Positions 26,849 through 36,007 of a DNA stretch of 64,000 nt are shown piece after piece. Source of the DNA: Jiangella alkaliphila (GTDB lineage: Bacteria; Actinomycetota; Actinomycetes; Jiangellales; Jiangellaceae); NCBI RefSeq assembly GCF_900105925.1, contig NZ_LT629791.1, forward strand, positions 2,949,278 through 3,013,277, in the 5' to 3' direction. Below the pieces are notes generated by a model. The model was not told the origin of the DNA. It was given only the letters and a program-made list of their open reading frames with translations, and searched no databases. The first letter of the stretch is position 1. Every line of letters begins with the position of its first letter. The position numbers and the translations under genes are program-made.

Positions 26849-27613
26849 ATGATCGAACTGAAGACCGAGGCCGAGATCGCGAAGATGCGTGCGGCCGGGC
26901 GGCTCGTCGGAGGGATCCTCGAGGAGCTGCGGCCGATGGTCCGGGCCGGGGTGAACCTGCTCGACATCGAGCGTCGCACGCGCGACCTGATCGAGGCCGG
27001 CGGCGGGGTGTCCTGTTACTGGGACTACGCGCCGTCGTTCGGCAACGGGCCGTTCCGCAACGTGATCTGCCTGTCGCTCAACGACGCGGTGCTGCACGGC
27101 CTGCCGCACGACGTGACGCTGCGCGACGGCGACCTGCTCAGCCTGGACCTGGCCGTGTCGCTGAACGGCTGGGTCGGCGACAGCGCCATCAGCGTCATCG
27201 CCGGGACGCCGCGCGACGAGGACGTGCGGCTGGTCCGGGCCACCGAGGAGGCGCTGGCGGCGGGCATCGAGGCGGCCAAGCCAGGCGGCCGGCTCGGGGA
27301 CGTCTCGGCCGCCATCGCCGCGGTCGCGGAGTCCTACGACTACACGCCCAGCGGCGAGTTCGGCGGCCACGGCGTCGGCCGGACGATGCACGAGAGCCCG
27401 TCGGTCCCCAACATCGGCCGCGCCGGTCGCGGCTACCCGCTGCGCCCGGGCCTCACGATCGCCGTCGAGCCGTGGTTCGCCGCCGGCACCAGCCGCATCG
27501 TCTACGACCCGGACGGCTGGACGATCCGCTCCGCCGACGGGTCGCGGACGGCGCACAGCGAGCACACCATCGCCATCACGCCGGACGGCGCCCAGGTGCT
27601 GACGGCGCCCTGA
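26849..27613 (+). CDS. map: Type I methionine aminopeptidase (M24)
   Basis: Cytoplasmic metallo-aminopeptidase removing the initiator Met from new proteins (254 residues). The full metal and catalytic set is visible: His in AVLHGLP, Asp residues in LSLDLAVSLNGWVGDSA, His in GGHGVGRTMHESP, Glu in TIAVEPWF and Glu in HSEHTIAIT. The ATG at 26849 follows CCGGAGGTG. Actinobacteria often carry two or more map copies, and this one stands alone inside a carbohydrate island rather than in the ribosomal cluster, so it is probably the accessory copy. Its 3' end overlaps the convergent acyltransferase gene by 38 bp. Confidence 0.92.
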   Translation: MIELKTEAEIAKMRAAGRLVGGILEELRPMVRAGVNLLDIERRTRDLIEAGGGVSCYWDYAPSFGNGPFRNVICLSLNDAVLHGLPHDVTLRDGDLLSLDLAVSLNGWVGDSAISVIAGTPRDEDVRLVRATEEALAAGIEAAKPGGRLGDVSAAIAAVAESYDYTPSGEFGGHGVGRTMHESPSVPNIGRAGRGYPLRPGLTIAVEPWFAAGTSRIVYDPDGWTIRSADGSRTAHSEHTIAITPDGAQVLTAP

Positions 27614-29237
27614 CGGCGGCGGCCGGCTCCGGCCGGTGCACGCCGCGGGGACGGTAACCGAGCGCGTCGCTCTCACCGAGGTGGTTGGCGAGCAGCCAGA
27701 CGATCGCCAGCCACATCTCGGTGCCGAACAGGCTCGGCGTGCGGTGCCGCGACGCGCCGGTGGTCAGCTCGAACGAGAACCCGGCGCCGTCGACCCAGCC
27801 GCGCAGCGCCCGGTCCAGCTGCTGCCGCACCCATCCGTCGCCGTCGGAGCGGCGATGCGCGGTCTGCTGCCGGGTGAGCAGCAACGGATGGACGACGTCG
27901 AGGACGTCGCAGGCGGTGCCGCGGTCCGGCCCGAACCACTGCGGGTCGGCGGCGTGCGCCAGGACGGTGTCGACGGCCCGCTCGGGGTAGGGCAGCGGCA
28001 GCCCGAACTGCGCGAACGTGCCGCGGGTCAGCCGGTAGAACCCGTTCACCACCTCGTGCCAGCCGGTGGGCGGTGGCGACGGGCGTCCCCACATGCCGTG
28101 CGCGGGATCGGCGCGGGTGAGCAGCCAGCCGAACAGCGCCTCCACCGGGCCGTCGACGCCGGCGTCGGCGCGGTTGCGGTGCAGTGCGGTGCCGACGGTA
28201 TCGACCCACGCGCCCGCCGCCCAGGCCGACTCCGCCCACGGCAGCGCGTCCAGCCGCGCGACGAGCTCGGCCGCCGGCGGCACCGCCACGGGGTGCGCGA
28301 ACCGGCTGCCCAGCAGCGACAGCGCATAGCCCACGCTGAGCACGTGGTACGCGGCCGCTGAGTCGTCCAGCGATGCCGGCCGGCCGTACTCCGGCACCAG
28401 CCCGGTGTCCGGCTGCTGCAGCGACCGCAGGTACGCCGCCAGCGCCGCACCGTCGACCTGCGGCGGGGGAGCGCCGAGCAGCAGGTCGGCGATCTCGACG
28501 GCGTCGCACCAGGCCCGGACGGTGGGCGCGGCGCCAGGCGTCTCGGCGAACCGGCCGCCGAGCTCGGCGGCCGGCGCGGGCGTCCAGTACCGCGCCAGCA
28601 CGTCGGCCGCCTGCTCGTGCACCCGCGCGCCGAACGCGGCCAGCTGCGACTCCAGCCCCGAGCCGCCGGTCCGCAGCGCCCGCCGGTCGCGCACCACCCG
28701 CGCCGGGTTGCCCGCGACGACGGCCCAGTCGGGCACGTGGCGGGTCACCACTGACCCGGCGCCGACCACCGCGTGCGACCCGATCCGGACGCCGTCGACG
28801 ACCACCACGTGCGAGCCGATCCAGACGTCGTCGCCGATCGAGATGCCACGGCTGGTCACCGGCTGCCGGAACACCGGCGCGTCCGGCGCCATACCGTGCG
28901 AAAACCCGAGCAGCGACGTGTGCGCGCCGACCCGCACGCCGTCACCAGCGACGATGCGCCCGCGCGCGACGGCGTACGGGTTCAGGGTGCAGTCCGCGCC
29001 AAGCTCGACGTCGTCGGTGAGGTACACGTGCGCCGCCACGTACGACCGCGCGCCCAGGACCAGCCGGCGCGGGAACACGGCCGCGCGCGGCGACACGTAC
29101 ACGTCCGGCCCGAACGAGGTGTCGCCCGCGACCCCGGCCTGCACCGACGCCTGCTCGGCGCGCTCCGCGGAGGTCGCCGACGCCGCGAACTCCCAGGGCA
29201 GGACGTCGAACCGGTCAGCGTTCGACGGCGGCGGCAC
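27576..29237 (-). CDS. Left-handed beta-helix (hexapeptide) acyltransferase-like protein fused to an alpha-helical domain
   Basis: A 553-residue protein without signal peptide. Residues about 30-190 form a hexapeptide-repeat beta helix (GADCTLNPYAVARGRIVAGD, ISIGDDVWIGSHVVVVDGVR) ending in the typical GAGSVVTRHVPDWAVVAGNPARVV of O-acetyltransferases. Residues about 200-540 are helical, with repeated segments resembling terpene-cyclase or squalene-hopene toroid motifs (LTRQQTAHRRSDGDGWVRQQ), not assigned to a family. The GTG at 29237 overlaps the end of the upstream dehydratase gene by 23 bp, so it is translated with it. It is the last gene of the leftward IclR operon. It may acylate or deacylate an imported sugar; the helical part has no obvious role. 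Confidence 0.65.
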   Translation of the reverse strand: MPPPSNADRFDVLPWEFAASATSAERAEQASVQAGVAGDTSFGPDVYVSPRAAVFPRRLVLGARSYVAAHVYLTDDVELGADCTLNPYAVARGRIVAGDGVRVGAHTSLLGFSHGMAPDAPVFRQPVTSRGISIGDDVWIGSHVVVVDGVRIGSHAVVGAGSVVTRHVPDWAVVAGNPARVVRDRRALRTGGSGLESQLAAFGARVHEQAADVLARYWTPAPAAELGGRFAETPGAAPTVRAWCDAVEIADLLLGAPPPQVDGAALAAYLRSLQQPDTGLVPEYGRPASLDDSAAAYHVLSVGYALSLLGSRFAHPVAVPPAAELVARLDALPWAESAWAAGAWVDTVGTALHRNRADAGVDGPVEALFGWLLTRADPAHGMWGRPSPPPTGWHEVVNGFYRLTRGTFAQFGLPLPYPERAVDTVLAHAADPQWFGPDRGTACDVLDVVHPLLLTRQQTAHRRSDGDGWVRQQLDRALRGWVDGAGFSFELTTGASRHRTPSLFGTEMWLAIVWLLANHLGESDALGYRPRGVHRPEPAAAVRAPSAPGRRPA

Positions 29238-30354
29238 GGACCTTGTCCTCGTCGACCACGACGCCGAGGCCGGGCCCGTCGGGCAGCAGGTAGGCATCGG
29301 GCTCGGTGACGATCGGCTCGGCCAGCAGCACGTTGGCCAGCGCGACCGTCCCCGGCGAGAACTCGAAGAACGGCGCGTTGTCCGCCGCCGCCGCGACGTG
29401 CAGGCCGGCCGCCAGCGCCAGCCCGAGCGCCGCCGAGTGGTGCGGCAGGATCGGCCGGTACGCGGTGTTGGCCAGTGTCGCGATCGCGTCGCCCTCGGTG
29501 ATCCCGGTGCGGCCGATGTCGGGCTGGTAGATGTCCAGGGCGTCGATCGCCAGCCAGTCGGCCACCTCGTAGCGGTGCCGGTGCGCCTCGCCGGCGGCGA
29601 TCGGCAGGTCGGCGGCAGCCGCCAGCTCGGCGTACCCGCGGGCGTGCTCGGCCGGCAGCGCCGACTCGAGGAACCACGCGCCGCGCGCCGACAGCTCGCG
29701 GGCCAGCCGCAGCCCGGACGCGCCGTCGAGCCGGCAGTGCACGTCGACGGCGAACGCGGCATCCGGCAGCACGGCGGCCGCCGCGTCGAACGTCGCCAGC
29801 GACTCGTCGACGGACGGGCCGAGGTGCAGCTTGAACCGGCGCACGCCGTCGTCCCAGTGCTGCCGGAACTGCTCCGCCGTGGTCGCGGTGCCGACGGACG
29901 TGAGGTAGCTGGGGATCCGCCGCTGGAACGCCCCGCCGAGCAGCGTCGCGACCGGTAGCCCGGTGGCCCGGCCGAGCAGGTCCCACAGCGCGATGTCGAC
30001 GGCGGCCAGCGCGTCGGCCTGGTGCCCGCCGAGGTGCCCGCGCTCGCGCATCAGCTCGCCCAGCCGGTACCGCAGCGGCCGGACGTCGGCGGCGTCGGCG
30101 CCGATCAGCGCGGGCGTCAGCAGGTCCTCGACGATCGCCGCGACCACTCGCGGCGCCACCGGCACCAGCGCCTCGCCCCAGCCGACCAGCCCGTCGGTCG
30201 TCTCGATGCGGACGAACACCGTCTCGCGGCTGGGCGAGTAGATGGTCGGCCGCTCGTGCGGCGCCTGGTAGTCGGGGCCGCCGCGGTCGGGCGTGCCGTC
30301 CAGCGCCAGCCGTAGCGGCAGCGCCTCGACGGCCGCGATCACCAGGCTCTTCAT
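29215..30354 (-). CDS. Enolase-superfamily dehydratase 2
   Basis: A 379-residue mandelate-racemase-type enzyme. The first metal ligand is in FAVDVHCRL with His two residues on (DxH type), followed by FLESALP and IAAGEAHRHR; QPDIGRTGITE and LPHHSAALG form the later barrel strands with the His of a possible His-Asp pair. The N-terminus (TVFVRIETTDGLVGWGEALVPVAP) aligns with those of the dehydratases at 39335 and 63667, so the three are paralogues. ATG behind GGAGAGC, 13 bases after the giant secreted protein gene, with which it shares an operon. Substrate unknown; an aldonic or uronic acid is likely. Confidence 0.84.
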   Translation of the reverse strand: MKSLVIAAVEALPLRLALDGTPDRGGPDYQAPHERPTIYSPSRETVFVRIETTDGLVGWGEALVPVAPRVVAAIVEDLLTPALIGADAADVRPLRYRLGELMRERGHLGGHQADALAAVDIALWDLLGRATGLPVATLLGGAFQRRIPSYLTSVGTATTAEQFRQHWDDGVRRFKLHLGPSVDESLATFDAAAAVLPDAAFAVDVHCRLDGASGLRLARELSARGAWFLESALPAEHARGYAELAAAADLPIAAGEAHRHRYEVADWLAIDALDIYQPDIGRTGITEGDAIATLANTAYRPILPHHSAALGLALAAGLHVAAAADNAPFFEFSPGTVALANVLLAEPIVTEPDAYLLPDGPGLGVVVDEDKVRAAAVER

Positions 30355-30367
30355 GTGCTCTCCAACC

Positions 30368-33300
30368 TCACTGTGCGGGGACGACGGGCTCGAACCGGGC
30401 CGCGTCGGCACGATGGTGGCCGCTGTTCTGCGCGGCCAGCCGGACCGCCGCGGTCGCGGGGTCCAGGTCCACGATGGCCAGCGGCCGCCAGGCGGCGCCA
30501 CCCGCCTGCTGGTCGACGACGACGGTCCGCTCGCCGCCGGCCGTCACGACGGTGTAGACGGCCTCGCGGGTGGTCGTCGCGTTCGTCGGGTACCAGACGC
30601 TTACACGGTAGCGGCCGGCCGCCGCGAGCTCCGGGGACCACGTGGCGACCGCGCCGCTGCCGCCGCCGGCGAAGCGGGACCGGCTGCCGTCGTGGCCGAG
30701 CAGGCTGCTGGCGCTCCAGCCGCCGGCGTCGGTGTACCCGGTGTCCTCGTCGTCGACGACGACGGCGGCCGCGGCGTTCGGCGCCCCGATGGCGACGGCG
30801 ATCGCCGCCTCGGCGCCGGCCGCGGACAGGGCGAGCTCGTGCAGCGACCCGGCCGCGGCGTCCGCCGGCGCCGTCAGCGCGAACTCCAAGGTCGTCGTGG
30901 CGCCGCCGGCGAGGTCCACCGGGATCTCGGCGGGCGTGACCGTCCAGCCGCCCGGGGTGGCCAGCGTGGCCGTGCCCCGCACCGGGGTGCCGTCCTGGGC
31001 GCGCAGCGTCGCCGTCACCGTCGTGCCGCCGCCGGGCGCCGCGACGTCGGCGGCGGCCAGGCCGGACACCACCGGCAACAGCGCCGCCGCGTCGACCGGC
31101 AGGAACCGGGCCGCGTCGACCCGGTGGAAGCCGGGGTTGCGGACCTCGATGCGCACGGACCCGCCGGTGCCGGCGGTGAACCGGAACCGGCCGAGCGCCC
31201 GCCAGCCGTTGGCGTCCTGCTGCTGGTCGACGACGATCTCGTCCTCGCCGTCGGCGTGCCGGACGACGTAGACCGCCGCCCGGGTGGTGTCCGCGTTCGA
31301 CGGGTACCAGACGGCGACGTCGTAGACGCCGTCGGCCGGCAGCTCCGGGGTCCAGGTGGCCGTGCCGCCGAGCCGGTCCTCCTCGCTGAACCGGGACGCC
31401 GTGCGGTTCCAGCCGGCCAGGGTGCTGGGCAGCCACCAGCCGGTCTCGACGTACCGGGGCCATGGGTCGGCGTTGTCGACGACGATCTCGGTGCCCGTGA
31501 GCCGGACGGTGACCGCCTGCTGCGCCGACGCGTCCGCGGCGACGGTGATGCGGTGCGCGGTGCCGGGCAGGGCTCCTGCCGCCGACGTGACGGTGACGGT
31601 GTACTCGCGCTCCTCGCGCCCGGGCACGTCGTAGCCGACGATGGCGGGTTCGGCCCGCCAGCCCGCCGGGACGCTCACCTGCAGCGTCCCCGAACGCCGC
31701 ACCGGGCCGAGGTTCAGCACGGCGGTGGTCAGCTCGAACGCGTCGCCGGGCCGGGCGAGCTCGGCCGGAACCGCCGTCAGCGCGGGGAGCTTGAGCGGCA
31801 CCAGGACCGCGACCGTGGCCGGGGTGAGCACCGTGCTGCCACCCGTCCACCGGGCGGTGGCGGTCAGCTCGGCGGCTCCGGTGGCGTCCGCCGGCGCTGT
31901 GACGTCGAAGAGCCAGTCCGCGGTGCCGCCGGCCGGCACTGACGCCGGCACGTCGCCCACCGGCGCGGCCGTCCACCCGCTCGGCACCGCCAGGGCGAGC
32001 TCGGCGCCGTCCAGTGGCGCGTCCGTGCCGTTGCGGACCCGGGCCCGGACCCGGACGTCGTCGCCCGGCGTCGTGTCGGGCGCGGCCGACAGCTCGCCGC
32101 AGGCGGCCTCGCCGGGCGGGACGACCCCGGTGACCGACGGCGGCAGCCGCAGCGTGTGGTCCGCGGTCGCCCGGTCGCCGGCGACGACCCGGAAGGTGAT
32201 CGGCGCGGTCAGGTTGCCGACCGGGATCGTCCACTCGAACGGGAACACCTTCGCCGGCGCCTGCTGGGCGGGAGCGTCGCCGACGGCGTAGTGCAGCTGG
32301 GCCGTCGTCTCCGTGTCGGCCTGGACGTAGGCGTCGTACCCGGAGCGGTCCGGGCGGACCAGCAGGACCGCGCGCACCAGCCCGGCCTGGGCGGCGGGGT
32401 CGAGGAAGGCGTGGTGGTGGCTGTCCGGGCCCTGGTCGGCGGCGTCGGAGGTCCAGTGCCACGGGACGTCGAGGTCGACGTCGCGGACCACCAGCGCGGC
32501 ATGGCCCTTCGCCGGAATCGTCGTGGTGAGCCGTCCGCCCCGCAGGGTCTGAGCGGTCCGGACCCCGCCGCCGAGCACCTCGACCCGGTTCGCCGCGCGC
32601 CGCGCCAGCCCGGTGACCGGGGTGGCGACGTCGACGGTGACCCGCTCGTCGGTGTCGCTCTCGTTGGTGAGGCTGAGGTAGAGGCTGCCGTTGCCGACCG
32701 CCGTCAGCCAGTTGACCTGCGGGTTGTCGACGCCGACGATCCCCTTCGGGAAGTACGGCCAGACGCCGTCCTCGCCGTGGAAGGTGCCGGGCGCGTGCCC
32801 GTAGGTCGAGAACTTGAAGAACACGTAGTTGGTCTCGAACTGCCGCGGGAAGTCGATCTCGCCGTCGGAGCGCGTCTGGTGCTCGGTGATCAGGTAGTCC
32901 AGCGCCAGGCCGAGCTGGGCGGGGATGTGGTGGAAGTAGATGCCCCCGGCACCGGGCGGACCCTGGTACGGGAAGTCCGGCTTCATGTGAGCGACGCTGA
33001 ACTGGCGGTTGTAGTAGCCGGGGTAGTTGGTGAACCGGCCGACCACGAGGTTGTGCGCCACGTCACGGAACAGGTCGTCACCGGTGTGGTGGGCGAGGCG
33101 CAGGAAGAACGGCGCCCAGGCGGGGATCCAGGTGAAGCCGCCGCCCGGGTTCACCCGGCCCGCGGAGACCTTGAAGGTCGACAGCTGCTCGAACGTGACC
33201 CCGGAGGACGACACCGTCCAGGCCGGCACCTCCTCGCTCGGCACGGTCGTCTGCGGGTAGTCGGGCAGCAGCGGGGTGTTCCACCAGTCGATCTGGTTGT

Positions 33301-35086
33301 CGATGAACGGCTGGTTCGGCACCGTGACCGTGGTGTCCGGGACCGGCCGCACGTTCATGACGCCGAGGTAGCGCTGCGCCTCGCGGTACGAGCCGTCCAG
33401 GAACTCCTGCTCGCCGGTCAGCTCGAACAGCACCAGCAGCTCGGTCCAGGCCTTCACGTAGTGGTAGCCGAACTCGTTCTCGGCGGCGTTCGTCGCGTAC
33501 GGCCGCATGATCTGGTCGCGGATGAGCCGTCGCGCCTCGGCCCTGGCCTCGGCCAGGTAGGCCTCGTTGCCGGTGAGCACGTAGGCCTGCAGCGGGGTGC
33601 TCATCGGGGTGCGGGCGTCGCGCCCGGGCCGCTGGCGGATCAGCTCCATCGCCAGCGAGTGGAGCCCGGCGTTCTGCCCGCGGGTCTGCTCGTACAGCGG
33701 CACCAGGGTCGAGGCGTCGCCGGGGATGCGGCCGATGCGGTAGAGATCGGGGTTGCCGTACACCGGCGCGCCCTTCACCGGGGTGCTGCCGTGGCCGGCG
33801 CGCGACAGGTGGTACTCGACCAGCGGCCGGGCCCGGCGCTCGTACAGCGCGTCGTCGCCGGTCAGGTGGTACGCCGACAGCAGGACGCCGGCGATCGGGG
33901 TACGCACGGCCTGGTCGTTCTCGATGTCGACGAACCCCTTGGCGCGGTTCCACCAGCCGCTGAACGACGGCACGAAGGACTCGCTGTCGTCGCCGTCCGG
34001 CTCGACCATCAGCAGGTCGATGAGGTGGTGGACGGTGTCGGTGAGCGACGTGTCGTAGACGTTGCGCCGGTAGTCGGTGTAGCCGTACTCGTTCCGGACG
34101 AGGTCGGTGTAGGACTGGTAGACGGTGCCGGCGGCGGCGTAGAGGCCGAACGCGTACCCGCGGCTCTCACCGGCGGCCAGCGGCGTCCGGCGGCCGGCCT
34201 GCGGCGCGAAGACCACCGGCTGCACGTCGCGGTCGTCGTTGCGCAGGCTCATGCCGAACGGCTGGCCGTCCGGGCCCGGCTCACGCTCGTGCTCGAACAG
34301 CAGCACCTCACCGGGGGTGTAGACGCCGAGCGTGACGTCGTGGTCGCCGATGCGGCGCTGGGTCAGCGACATCGGCGCGAACAGCTCCCAGGCGCCCAGC
34401 GACTGTGCCCCGCCGATCACCCGGGCATGCTGCCACGAGCCGCAGAGCACCTCGTCGACGTCGTCCGGGGTGACGGCGTCGACCGACTGGTAGCCGACGA
34501 CGTAGTGGTCGTCGGCGCCGGCGGTGAGCGTCCACTGCAGCTCCGGACTGGCGCCGGCCAGCGACCAGCGGACGGTGAGGTCGTAGCCGCCGGGCGGCGT
34601 GCTGCGCAGCTCGACGGTGTGCGCGTCGAGCTGGGCGAGTGAGTCGAACGCGACCCAGTTCGGCGTCATCGACGTGTAATAGTCGGTGGGGTTGCCGTCG
34701 TCGCCGGTCAGGACGATCCACTGCTCGTCGAACCGGTGCTCGGCCGCGGTGACCGGCAGCCAGTCGCCGCCGTCCGTTTGGACCTCGAGGTCGCGGACGT
34801 AGGTGTGGCCGCCGCCCCAGCTCGCGCGGTGGAACGTCACCCGGTGCCGGTCGCCGGTGATCGTCGCGGCCGGCTCGGTGGCCAGGTCCGGCATCGGCAG
34901 CCGGCGCAGCGCGTCGGGCAGCGGCGGCTGCCCTTCCGCGGCCGGGGTGGTGGCCGCCGCCGCGGACGACAGCCCGAACGCGTTCACCACCGGCGGCAGC
35001 ACGGCCGCGCCGACCAGCAGGCGGATCGCGGAGCGACGGGACAGACTCGGATTCGGGCAGGCTGCCGCCCGGGGTACCTCGTGCAT
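30368..35086 (-). CDS. Giant secreted multidomain protein with twin golvesin-type domains (function unknown, polysaccharide-related)
   Basis: 1572 residues. A Tat-like leader (SRRSAIRLLVGAAVLPPVV, residues 16-34) directs export. Residues about 60-330 look like a beta-sandwich, and about 340-870 like an alpha-helical toroid (LYERRARPLVEYHLSRAG, EARAEARRLIRDQIMRPYA) as in several glycosidase and lyase folds; I cannot name the family or its catalytic residues. About 985-1200 holds two NEW3/Ig-like modules, 1202-1332 a golvesin/xanthan-lyase-type domain (YVETGWWLPSTLAGWNRTAS, VWYPSNADTT), 1333-1430 an Ig-like module, and 1437-1568 a second golvesin-type copy. Encoded right after its ABC importer, it probably attacks or binds the polysaccharide outside the cell. 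Confidence 0.7.
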   Translation of the reverse strand: MHEVPRAAACPNPSLSRRSAIRLLVGAAVLPPVVNAFGLSSAAAATTPAAEGQPPLPDALRRLPMPDLATEPAATITGDRHRVTFHRASWGGGHTYVRDLEVQTDGGDWLPVTAAEHRFDEQWIVLTGDDGNPTDYYTSMTPNWVAFDSLAQLDAHTVELRSTPPGGYDLTVRWSLAGASPELQWTLTAGADDHYVVGYQSVDAVTPDDVDEVLCGSWQHARVIGGAQSLGAWELFAPMSLTQRRIGDHDVTLGVYTPGEVLLFEHEREPGPDGQPFGMSLRNDDRDVQPVVFAPQAGRRTPLAAGESRGYAFGLYAAAGTVYQSYTDLVRNEYGYTDYRRNVYDTSLTDTVHHLIDLLMVEPDGDDSESFVPSFSGWWNRAKGFVDIENDQAVRTPIAGVLLSAYHLTGDDALYERRARPLVEYHLSRAGHGSTPVKGAPVYGNPDLYRIGRIPGDASTLVPLYEQTRGQNAGLHSLAMELIRQRPGRDARTPMSTPLQAYVLTGNEAYLAEARAEARRLIRDQIMRPYATNAAENEFGYHYVKAWTELLVLFELTGEQEFLDGSYREAQRYLGVMNVRPVPDTTVTVPNQPFIDNQIDWWNTPLLPDYPQTTVPSEEVPAWTVSSSGVTFEQLSTFKVSAGRVNPGGGFTWIPAWAPFFLRLAHHTGDDLFRDVAHNLVVGRFTNYPGYYNRQFSVAHMKPDFPYQGPPGAGGIYFHHIPAQLGLALDYLITEHQTRSDGEIDFPRQFETNYVFFKFSTYGHAPGTFHGEDGVWPYFPKGIVGVDNPQVNWLTAVGNGSLYLSLTNESDTDERVTVDVATPVTGLARRAANRVEVLGGGVRTAQTLRGGRLTTTIPAKGHAALVVRDVDLDVPWHWTSDAADQGPDSHHHAFLDPAAQAGLVRAVLLVRPDRSGYDAYVQADTETTAQLHYAVGDAPAQQAPAKVFPFEWTIPVGNLTAPITFRVVAGDRATADHTLRLPPSVTGVVPPGEAACGELSAAPDTTPGDDVRVRARVRNGTDAPLDGAELALAVPSGWTAAPVGDVPASVPAGGTADWLFDVTAPADATGAAELTATARWTGGSTVLTPATVAVLVPLKLPALTAVPAELARPGDAFELTTAVLNLGPVRRSGTLQVSVPAGWRAEPAIVGYDVPGREEREYTVTVTSAAGALPGTAHRITVAADASAQQAVTVRLTGTEIVVDNADPWPRYVETGWWLPSTLAGWNRTASRFSEEDRLGGTATWTPELPADGVYDVAVWYPSNADTTRAAVYVVRHADGEDEIVVDQQQDANGWRALGRFRFTAGTGGSVRIEVRNPGFHRVDAARFLPVDAAALLPVVSGLAAADVAAPGGGTTVTATLRAQDGTPVRGTATLATPGGWTVTPAEIPVDLAGGATTTLEFALTAPADAAAGSLHELALSAAGAEAAIAVAIGAPNAAAAVVVDDEDTGYTDAGGWSASSLLGHDGSRSRFAGGGSGAVATWSPELAAAGRYRVSVWYPTNATTTREAVYTVVTAGGERTVVVDQQAGGAAWRPLAIVDLDPATAAVRLAAQNSGHHRADAARFEPVVPAQ

Positions 35087-35110
35087 GGGGTCCGACCTTT
35101 CGTACGAGGG

Positions 35111-36007
35111 TCAGCTCTTGACCGCGCCGGCGATGCCTTCCACGAACGTGCGCTGCAGGAACAGGAACACGATGACGATCGGGACGGTGCTGATGCACGC
35201 GCCCGCCGCGAGCCCGGTCCAGTCGGTGCCCTCCTGGCCGAAGAAGCTGAACATGCCGACGCCGAGCGTGCGCAGCTCCGGCGCGCCGAGGGTGAACACC
35301 AGCGGCACGAAGAACGCGTTCCAGGCGAAGACGAAGTTCATCAGCGCGACCGTGCCGATGACCGGCCGGGCCAGCGGCAGCAGCACCCGGGCGAACGTGC
35401 GCACGTAGCCGGCGCCGTCGACGCGGGCGGCGTCCTCCAGGTCCCGGGGGATGCCGGCGAAGAACCCCATGAACAGCAGGATCGGCACCACCAGTCCCGG
35501 GCCGGCCTGCGCCAGCGCGGCGCCGAGCAGGCCGTTGTTCAGCCCCAGGTCGTTGATCAGCAGGAACACCGGGATGATCGTGTAGCTGTGCGGGATGAAC
35601 ATCGTCACCACGAGGACGCCGATGATCACCTTCTTGCCCGGCAGGCCCGGCTTGGACAGCGCGTACCCCATGGTCGACGACGCGACCAGTACCAGCAGCA
35701 CCACGGTGACGGAGAACGTGATGGTGTTGATCGTGTAATCGCCGAACTTGGCCGTCGTCCAGGCCCGGTCGAAGTTGTCGAACGTCCACTCGTCCGGGAT
35801 CAGCGACAGCCCGCCGAGCAGCATCTCGCGCGGCGACTTGAACGCCGCCGAGATCATCCAGATGAACGGGTAGACCCACAGCAGGCAGAACGGGATCAGG
35901 AACAGGTGCCAGAGCTTGCGCCGGTGCCGATACCAGCGGTTGCGCCGGTCGGAACCGGCCTGCGCGGGCGGCGCCGGGGTCTCGCGGACGAGTTCGGTGG
36001 TGCTCAT
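35111..36007 (-). CDS. Carbohydrate ABC transporter permease (MalG type)
   Basis: Inner-membrane permease of 298 residues with six predicted helices. The conserved EAA-loop equivalent is present (RDLEDAARVDGAGYVRTFARVLLPLARP), which docks the ATPase. Start ATG at 36007 overlaps the end of the partner permease gene (ATGA). No ATPase gene is in the cluster; related actinobacterial importers share a single MsiK-type ATPase encoded elsewhere. Imports the ligand captured by the lipoprotein at 36967-38421. Confidence 0.93.
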   Translation of the reverse strand: MSTTELVRETPAPPAQAGSDRRNRWYRHRRKLWHLFLIPFCLLWVYPFIWMISAAFKSPREMLLGGLSLIPDEWTFDNFDRAWTTAKFGDYTINTITFSVTVVLLVLVASSTMGYALSKPGLPGKKVIIGVLVVTMFIPHSYTIIPVFLLINDLGLNNGLLGAALAQAGPGLVVPILLFMGFFAGIPRDLEDAARVDGAGYVRTFARVLLPLARPVIGTVALMNFVFAWNAFFVPLVFTLGAPELRTLGVGMFSFFGQEGTDWTGLAAGACISTVPIVIVFLFLQRTFVEGIAGAVKS

